Assembly (NCBI RefSeq): GCF_009739905.1
Contig: NZ_CP034279.1
Span: 6,820,001 to 6,884,000, forward strand
Direction of reading: 5' to 3'
Length of the DNA stretch: 64,000 bases
Source: Streptomyces ficellus
GTDB taxonomy: Bacteria; Actinomycetota; Actinomycetes; Streptomycetales; Streptomycetaceae
The position numbers were made by a program, and so were the translations under genes. This document shows positions 58,871-64,000 of the stretch, one piece after another. The notes under the pieces were generated by a model, which worked only from the letters and a program-made list of their open reading frames with translations, did no database searches and was not told the DNA's origin. Position 1 is the stretch's first letter. Each line of letters begins with the position of its first letter.

Positions 58871-59671
58871 ATGAGCGGTACGGAACACCTCACCGTGCGG
58901 CGCGAAGGCGCCACACTCGTACTCACCCTGAACAGACCCGGGGCGAAGAACGCACTGTCCCTGCCGATGCTCGTCGGACTGTACGACGGCTGGATCGAGG
59001 CCGACGAGGACGACTCCGTCCGCTCCGTCGTGCTCACCGGCGCCGGCGGCACCTTCTGCGCCGGCATGGACCTCAAAGCCCTCGCCGGTGACGGCATGGC
59101 AGGACAGCACCACCGGGAACGACTCAAGGCCGACCCCGACCTGCACTGGAAGGCCATGCTGCGCCACCACCGCCCCCGCAAACCGGTCATCGCCGCCGTG
59201 GAGGGCCACTGCGTGGCCGGCGGCACCGAAATCCTCCAGGGCACCGACATCCGGGTGGCGGCGGAATCGGCGACCTTCGGCCTCTTCGAAGTCCGGCGCG
59301 GCCTCTTCCCGATCGGCGGCTCCACCGTGCGCCTCCCACGCCAGATCCCCCGCACCCACGCCCTGGAAATGCTGCTCACCGGCCGCCCCTACCCGGCCGC
59401 GGAAGCCGCCCGCATCGGCCTCGTCGGACACGTCGTCCCCGACGGCACCGCCCTGGACAAGGCCCTCGCCATCGCCGAACAGATCAACGCCTGCGGCCCA
59501 CTCGCCGTCGAGGCGGTCAAAGCGTCCGTGTACGAGACCGCCGAACTCACCGAAACGGACGGACTCGCCGCCGAACTCAAACGCGGCTGGCCCGTCTTCG
59601 ACACCGCCGACGCCAAAGAAGGCGCCCGCGCCTTCGCCGAGAAACGCGCCCCCGTCTACCGCCGCACCTGA
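58871..59671 (+). CDS. Enoyl-CoA hydratase (EchA19-like)
   Basis: A 266-residue crotonase. The oxyanion-hole motif is VVLTGAGGTFCAGMDLKALA, followed by VIAAVEGHCVAGGTEILQGT and FGLFEVRRGLFPIGGSTVRL. These enzymes add water to 2-enoyl-CoA. Context points to the sterol side-chain hydratase EchA19, which acts after an acyl-CoA dehydrogenase. The ATG lies directly after a GGGAGGA site. The gene is divergent from the FadD19-like ligase and followed, after 184 GC-rich bases with a 23-bp repeat, by the DUF35/thiolase unit. Confidence 0.9.
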   Translation: MSGTEHLTVRREGATLVLTLNRPGAKNALSLPMLVGLYDGWIEADEDDSVRSVVLTGAGGTFCAGMDLKALAGDGMAGQHHRERLKADPDLHWKAMLRHHRPRKPVIAAVEGHCVAGGTEILQGTDIRVAAESATFGLFEVRRGLFPIGGSTVRLPRQIPRTHALEMLLTGRPYPAAEAARIGLVGHVVPDGTALDKALAIAEQINACGPLAVEAVKASVYETAELTETDGLAAELKRGWPVFDTADAKEGARAFAEKRAPVYRRT

Positions 59672-59751
59672 CCCTCCCGGGGCCCCGCCCCCCCGCCCCC
59701 CACGGCCCGCGCCCACCCACCGACGGGGCGCCCACCACGCCTCCCGGCCGC

Positions 59752-59803
59752 CGCCCGGCCGGAACCCGTCCCGGAGCCGTCGCCCGGCCGGAACCCGTCC
59801 CGG
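59752..59803. repeat. 23-bp direct repeat
   Basis: Two identical 23-bp units at 59752-59774 and 59781-59803 lie in the 184-bp gap between the hydratase gene and the DUF35 gene. Confidence 0.85.
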
Positions 59804-59855
59804 GCCGCCCGGGCCGTCCGGCCATCCGCGCCGTCGCCACGATCGGAGCCCGACC

Positions 59856-60818
59856 ATGACCTCCCCGCCCGCGCCACAGACCCTTCGCGCCCCACTCGTC
59901 GTGGAGTTCCCCTTCACCCGCTCGCTCGGTCCCGTCCAGTCGGCCTTCCTTACCGGCCTGCGGGAACGCACCGTCCTCGGTGTCCGCACCACCGCCGGCA
60001 CGGTCCTGGTGCCGCCTGTCGAGTACGACCCGGTCACCGCCGAGGGGATACGCGACCTGGTCGAGGTCGCCCCGACCGGCACCGTCACCACCTGGGCCTG
60101 GAACCCGGCCCCGCGGCGCGGTCAGCCGCTGGACCGTCCCTTCGCCTGGGTCCTGGTCCGGCTGGACGGCGCCGACACCTCCCTCCTGCACGCGCTCGAC
60201 GCGCCCGGTGGCCCCGGGGCCGTGCGCACCGGGATGCGCGTCCGCATCCGCTGGGCGCCCGACCGGGCCGGCGCCATCACCGACATCGCCTGCTTCGAAC
60301 CGTACGACGGCGAGGAGTCCCGCCAACCGCGCCCCCACACCGGGCGGTTCACCGATCCCGTCACCGGCATCGTCGCACCCGCCCGCCTCGACTACACCTA
60401 CACTCCCGGCCGCGCCCAGAGCGCCCACCTCGACGCCCTCGCGGACCGGCGGATCGTCGGTGAACGCTGCCCCTCCTGCCACAAGGTGTACGTACCGCCC
60501 CGCGGCGCCTGCCCGACCTGCGGCGTCGCCACCACCGAACGGGTCGAGGTCGGCCCCCGCGGCACCGTCACCACCTTCTGCATCGTCAACATCAAGGCCA
60601 AGAACCTCGACATCGAGGTGCCCTACGTCTACGCCCACATCGCCCTCGACGGCGCCGACCTGGCCCTGCACGGACGCATCGGCGGCATCCCCTACGACCA
60701 GGTGCGGATGGGCCTGCGTGTCGAACCGGTGTGGACGGGGGAGGGCCGCCATCCCGATCACTACCGGCCCACTGGTGAACCGGACGCCGACTACGACACC
60801 TACAAGGAGCTGCTGTGA
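59856..60818 (+). CDS. OB-fold (DUF35) zinc-ribbon protein, two-domain
   Basis: A 320-residue protein. The first half is a DUF35-like domain without Cys ligands. The second half has the rubredoxin-like zinc ribbon GERCPSCHKVYVPPRGACPTCG (two C-x2-C pairs), then the OB fold (VGPRGTVTTFCIVNIKAKNL; YVYAHIALDGADLALHGRIG). Such proteins pair with thiolase-like lipid-transfer proteins; in the ChsH/Ltp2 aldolase the DUF35 domain is essential. The length and order match mycobacterial Rv3521, next to ltp4 and ltp3. It overlaps the next gene by GTGA. Confidence 0.9.
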   Translation: MTSPPAPQTLRAPLVVEFPFTRSLGPVQSAFLTGLRERTVLGVRTTAGTVLVPPVEYDPVTAEGIRDLVEVAPTGTVTTWAWNPAPRRGQPLDRPFAWVLVRLDGADTSLLHALDAPGGPGAVRTGMRVRIRWAPDRAGAITDIACFEPYDGEESRQPRPHTGRFTDPVTGIVAPARLDYTYTPGRAQSAHLDALADRRIVGERCPSCHKVYVPPRGACPTCGVATTERVEVGPRGTVTTFCIVNIKAKNLDIEVPYVYAHIALDGADLALHGRIGGIPYDQVRMGLRVEPVWTGEGRHPDHYRPTGEPDADYDTYKELL

Positions 60819-61882
60819 CGCCGCCCGCCGGGGACATCGCGATCGTCGCCTTCGCCCAGAGCGACCACCGGCGGCGCACGGACGACGTCTCCGAGGTCGA
60901 GATGCTCATGCCGGTCCTGCACGAGGTGCTGGAGCGGACGGGCCTGAAGGCCGGCGACGTCGGCTTCACCTGCTCCGGCTCCTCGGACTACCTCGCGGGC
61001 CGCGCCTTCTCCTTCACCATGGCACTGGACGGCGTCGGGGCCTGGCCGCCCATCTCCGAGTCCCACGTCGAAATGGACGGCGCCTGGGCGTTGTACGAGG
61101 CCTGGGTGAAGCTGCTGACCGGCGAGGCGGACACCGCCCTCGTCTACGCCTACGGCAAGTCCTCCGCCGGCGAGGTCCGGGACGTGCTCACCCGCCAGCT
61201 CGACCCGTATTACCTCGCCCCCCTCTGGCCCGATTCCGTCTCGCTCGCCGCGCTCCAGGCACAGGCGCTGATCGACGCGGGGGAGACCGATGGGCCCGCG
61301 CTCGCCGCCATCGCCGCCCGCAGCCGGTCCTCGGCCGCGGAGAACAACCCGCACGCCCAGCTCACCGGAGTCCGCCCGCACGGCGACCACCTGGTCCACC
61401 CGCTGCGCACCGGTGACTGCCCGCCCGTCGGCGACGGCGCGGCGGCCGTCGTCCTCGCCGCCGGGCGCCGGGCACGGGAGCTGTGCGACCGGCCCGCCTG
61501 GATCCGCGGCATCGACCATCGCATCGAAGCGCACGGCCTCGGCGTGCGCGACCTCACCGACTCGCCCTCCACCCGCCTCGCCGCACAGCGTGCCGGTGCC
61601 TTCGAACGCCCCGCCGACACCGCCGAACTGCACGCCCCGTTCACCTCCCAGGAGGTCGTCCTGCGCAAGGCGTTGCGGCTCGACGACACGGTCCGCGTGA
61701 ACCCCTCCGGGGGCGCCCTCGCCGCCAACCCCGTCATGGCGGCCGGCCTCATCCGGCTCGGCGAAGCCGCGGCCGCCATCCACCGGGGCACCTCCGACCG
61801 GGCGCTCGCCCACGCCACCTCCGGCCCCTGCCTCCAGCAGAACCTGGTCGCCGTCCTGGAAGGAGAGCCCCGTGCCGCATAA
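60815..61882 (+). CDS. Thiolase-fold lipid-transfer protein (Ltp4-like)
   Basis: A 355-residue thiolase-superfamily protein. It has AIVAFAQSDHRRRTDDVSEV, FTCSGSSDYLAGRAFSFTMA, GDGAAAVVLAAGRRAREL, LHAPFTSQEVVLRKALRLDD and NPSGGALAANPVMAAGLIRL. It keeps the fold but not an obvious biosynthetic thiolase Cys-His-Cys set, so it is of the SCP-x/Ltp class acting in C-C bond cleavage of sterol side chains with DUF35 partners. Its length agrees with mycobacterial Ltp4. It is coupled to the DUF35 gene (GTGA) and overlaps the next thiolase by 11 bases. Confidence 0.88.
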   Translation: MTPPAGDIAIVAFAQSDHRRRTDDVSEVEMLMPVLHEVLERTGLKAGDVGFTCSGSSDYLAGRAFSFTMALDGVGAWPPISESHVEMDGAWALYEAWVKLLTGEADTALVYAYGKSSAGEVRDVLTRQLDPYYLAPLWPDSVSLAALQAQALIDAGETDGPALAAIAARSRSSAAENNPHAQLTGVRPHGDHLVHPLRTGDCPPVGDGAAAVVLAAGRRARELCDRPAWIRGIDHRIEAHGLGVRDLTDSPSTRLAAQRAGAFERPADTAELHAPFTSQEVVLRKALRLDDTVRVNPSGGALAANPVMAAGLIRLGEAAAAIHRGTSDRALAHATSGPCLQQNLVAVLEGEPRAA

Positions 61883-63041
61883 GGAGCCCGTGGCCGTCGT
61901 CGGTATCGGCCAGACCAAGCACGTCGCCGCACGCTGGGACGTCTCCCTCGCCGGACTGGTCCGGGAGGCCGCCCACCGGGCCCTGCACGACGCCGAGCTG
62001 ACCTGGGCGGACATCGACGCCGTCGTCATCGGCAAGGCCCCCGACTTCTTCGAGGGCGTGATGATGCCCGAGCTGTATCTGGCCGACGCCCTCGGCGCGG
62101 TCGGCAAGCCGATGCTCCGCGTCCACACCGCGGGCTCGGTCGGCGGTTCCACCGCGCTCGTCGCGGCGAACCTCGTCGCCGCCCGGGTCCACTCCACCGT
62201 GCTCACCCTCGCTTTCGAGAAACAGTCCGAGTCCAACGCCATGTGGGGCCTGTCGCTGCCCGTCCCCTTCCAGCAGCCGCTGCTCGCCGGAGCGGGCGGC
62301 TTCTTCGCACCGCACGTGCGGGCCTACATGCGGCGCACCGGAGCCCCCGACACGATCGGCTCCCTCGTCGCGTACAAGGACCGGCGCAACGCGCTCAAGA
62401 ACCCGTACGCACATCTCCACGAGCACGACATCACCCTGGAGAAGGTCCAGGCGTCCCCGATGCTCTGGGACCCCGTCCGCTACTCCGAGACCTGCCCGTC
62501 CTCCGACGGCGCCTGCGCTCTCGTCCTCACCGACCGGGCCGGTGCGGCCCGCTCGCCGAGACCGGCCGCCTGGGTGCACGGAGGTGCCATGCGCAGTGAG
62601 CCGACGATGTTCGCGGGCAAGGACTTCGTCTCGCCACGGGCGGGCCGGGACTGCGCGGCCGACGTCTACCGGCAGGCCGGGATCACCGACCCGCGCCGGG
62701 AGATCGACGCGGTGGAGATGTACGTGCCGTTCTCCTGGTACGAGCCGATGTGGCTGGAGAACCTGGGCTTCGCCGCGGAGGGGGAGGGGTGGAAGCTCAC
62801 CGAGTCGGGAGTCACCGAACTCGACGGCGACCTGCCCGTGAACCCCTCCGGCGGCGTCCTGTCCACGAACCCCATCGGCGCCTCCGGCATGATCCGTTTC
62901 GCCGAGGCGGCACTCCAGGTCCGCGGGCAGGCCGGCGCCCACCAAGTGCCCGGAGCCCGCCGTGCTTTGGGCCACGCCTATGGGGGCGGGTCCCAGTTCT
63001 TCGCCATGTGGCTCGTGGGCACCGCACCACCGGCCACCTGA
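61872..63041 (+). CDS. Thiolase-fold lipid-transfer protein (Ltp3-like)
   Basis: A 389-residue thiolase-superfamily protein. It begins EPVAVVGIGQTKHVAARWDV, with VHTAGSVGGSTALVAANLVA in the nucleophile region (no Cys, so not a normal thiolase), SPMLWDPVRYSETCPSSDGA, AVEMYVPFSWYEPMWLENLG, and NPSGGVLSTNPIGASGMIRF and LGHAYGGGSQFFAMWLVG at the C-terminus. It starts at GTG 11 bases inside the upstream thiolase gene. The DUF35-thiolase-thiolase order matches Rv3521-Ltp4-Ltp3, suggesting one multi-subunit complex. Confidence 0.88.
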   Translation: MPHKEPVAVVGIGQTKHVAARWDVSLAGLVREAAHRALHDAELTWADIDAVVIGKAPDFFEGVMMPELYLADALGAVGKPMLRVHTAGSVGGSTALVAANLVAARVHSTVLTLAFEKQSESNAMWGLSLPVPFQQPLLAGAGGFFAPHVRAYMRRTGAPDTIGSLVAYKDRRNALKNPYAHLHEHDITLEKVQASPMLWDPVRYSETCPSSDGACALVLTDRAGAARSPRPAAWVHGGAMRSEPTMFAGKDFVSPRAGRDCAADVYRQAGITDPRREIDAVEMYVPFSWYEPMWLENLGFAAEGEGWKLTESGVTELDGDLPVNPSGGVLSTNPIGASGMIRFAEAALQVRGQAGAHQVPGARRALGHAYGGGSQFFAMWLVGTAPPAT

Positions 63042-63142
63042 CCGGCCACCTGACCGGCGCCCGGACCGCGCGCCGCGCCCTGTCCGTGATCGGCCCTGAT
63101 GGCTAGTCTGAGCGCGGACGACGAACCGGGAGGAGCAGGCAC

Positions 63143-63385
63143 GTGGCGGAGACCATCACCACCCAGCAGCAGCTCGCAGGCTGGGCGAAGCCGGACCTCG
63201 ATCTGAGCAACGCGGACTGGCAGTCCGGCAGTCAGGGTGCGGGCGACGTCCAGATCGCCTTCGTCGAGGGCTTCATCGCGATGCGCAACGGCGGCCGTCC
63301 GGAAAGCCCGTCGTTGATCTTCACCCCCGCCGAGTGGCGCGCTTTCGTGGTCAACGCCAGGGAGGGGGAGTTCGACCTCACCTGA
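63143..63385 (+). CDS. DUF397 domain-containing protein
   Basis: An 80-residue protein of the DUF397 family. The core features are NADWQSGSQGAGDVQIAFVE, GFIAMRNGG and SLIFTPAEWRAFVVNAREGE. In Streptomyces DUF397 genes usually sit beside an XRE/BldB-associated regulator and tune its activity; here there is no adjacent regulator, so it is an orphan copy. It starts at GTG after GGGAGGA. It overlaps the convergent membrane-protein gene by eight bases. Confidence 0.92.
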   Translation: MAETITTQQQLAGWAKPDLDLSNADWQSGSQGAGDVQIAFVEGFIAMRNGGRPESPSLIFTPAEWRAFVVNAREGEFDLT

Positions 63386-63953
63386 CGGTGACGTCCCGGT
63401 CCGCGCGCTTCCGGGCCCGTGCGTCCAGCACCGCGCACACGCCGCCCGGCAGTATCAGCAGGGCCGTGGCCCACAGCGGCAGGGTGAACAGTGGTTCGTC
63501 GCCGGCCAGCCGGTCGGCCACCAACGCGACCGGCAGGCCGACGGCGGCACCGACCAGCCAGCTCCTGCCCAGCCCCAGACTGCCCCGGCGCAGCTCCACC
63601 GTCACCGTGACGGCGGCGATCGCGGCGATCAGCGCGAGGCGGCCGGCGGTGACGGGCAGCTGAGTGGTCCGCCAGAGCAGGTGCGAGAACAGCATCAGCG
63701 TCCCCACCACACCCGGCAGTATGGCCGCCAGCCGCATCACCCTCCGGTGCAAAGGCTGTCGCGCCCGGGCCCAGGAGGCGGCGAACGCCTTGACGTCGTC
63801 GCCGACGACGTCCGCCGGCTTCCTTCCCGCCGCCGCGGCGTCCTCCAGGTGCGCGGCCAGCTCGGCGAGCATCTCCCGCACGGACGCGGCGTCGATGCCG
63901 CGGTACTCCCAGTTGGCCCGGCAGACCGCCAGTACCCGCTCATCGGTCATCAT
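63378..63953 (-). CDS. Membrane protein with HAAS-like N-terminal domain
   Basis: A 191-residue protein. The first 70 residues are a helical cytosolic domain (EMLAELAAHLEDAAAAGRKP, then ADVVGDDVKAFAASWARARQ) resembling HAAS/DUF1700-type signalling domains. Four membrane segments follow (LAAILPGVVGTLMLFSHLLW; TAGRLALIAAIAAVTVTVEL; LVGAAVGLPVALVA; LPLWATALLILPGGVCAVL), ending in a basic tail. No PadR regulator is visible in the remaining 47 bases, but one is often encoded upstream of such genes. Two adjacent ATG codons (63953 and 63950) follow a GGGGGA site. Confidence 0.78.
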   Translation of the reverse strand: MMTDERVLAVCRANWEYRGIDAASVREMLAELAAHLEDAAAAGRKPADVVGDDVKAFAASWARARQPLHRRVMRLAAILPGVVGTLMLFSHLLWRTTQLPVTAGRLALIAAIAAVTVTVELRRGSLGLGRSWLVGAAVGLPVALVADRLAGDEPLFTLPLWATALLILPGGVCAVLDARARKRADRDVTVR

Positions 63954-64000
63954 CTGATTCCCCCGTCTGGTCTTTCCGCTGGTCGTTCAGGACCCGGCCG

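Noticed and set aside
59980..61416. Long plus-strand frame overlapping the DUF35 and Ltp4-like genes
   Set aside because: The real frames carry zinc-ribbon and thiolase motifs; this one is Pro/Ser/Arg-rich shadow.

Overview
The window is high-GC actinobacterial chromosome, most likely from a Streptomyces species. The evidence is strong third-position GC bias, frequent GTG starts, four-base stop/start overlaps, and lineage-typical families (streptophobe, DUF397, DUF6153, DUF6233, DUF6480, SARP, multi-domain SpoIIE-type phosphatases). I saw no rRNA, tRNA, CRISPR array, insertion sequence or prophage.

Layout. 1-7.3 kb: small conserved proteins (DUF1876, SRPBCC), a DUF6153/DUF305 pair, a hydrolase remnant, a DUF3533 membrane protein, a STAS/MEDS-ATPase signalling pair and a streptophobe protein. 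7.5-18 kb: a secreted metalloprotease, a TetR/DUF1348 divergent pair with twin operators, an SDR-FUSC pair, YihY, an aldehyde dehydrogenase, a glutathionyl-hydroquinone reductase-like protein, an MmyB-type XRE regulator and a LuxR-like regulator. 18-26.9 kb: a PHP protein, two divergent SpoIIE-type phosphatases, a small gene with an SOS-box-like site, an arginase-family enzyme and a truncated AfsR/SARP. 27-33.2 kb: an Fsr-type MFS exporter with an AraC regulator, then iron redox genes (Rieske-FAD oxidoreductase, haem-oxygenase-like protein, CDGSH protein) and CBS/DUF6480 genes.

33.3-39.3 kb is a tight four-gene unit: acyl-CoA dehydrogenase, MpaB-like oxygenase, Ser/Thr kinase with eight 42-residue TPR-like repeats, and an FAD desaturase-like protein. 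It sits behind a KstR-like box. 42-44.8 kb has a nitronate monooxygenase coupled to an acyl-CoA ligase. 57-63 kb has an acyl-CoA ligase divergent from an enoyl-CoA hydratase, followed by a DUF35 OB-fold protein and two thiolase/lipid-transfer proteins. That order closely resembles the sterol side-chain genes fadD19/echA19 and Rv3521-ltp4-ltp3 of mycobacteria. The same KstR-like box and a second shared palindrome recur at these loci, which suggests a scattered sterol/acyl-CoA catabolic regulon.

46.2-52.8 kb is a compact specialised-metabolite locus: one NRPS protein (cyclization, cysteine-type adenylation with an embedded methyltransferase, carrier protein), a stand-alone carrier protein, a type II thioesterase and a LysE exporter, all translationally coupled behind a 455-base structured leader. 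It predicts a small methylated thiazoline-type product whose starter supply is not encoded here. Next to it lie a YbdK-type glutamate-cysteine ligase, a membrane-anchored Mrr-like nuclease and paaK.
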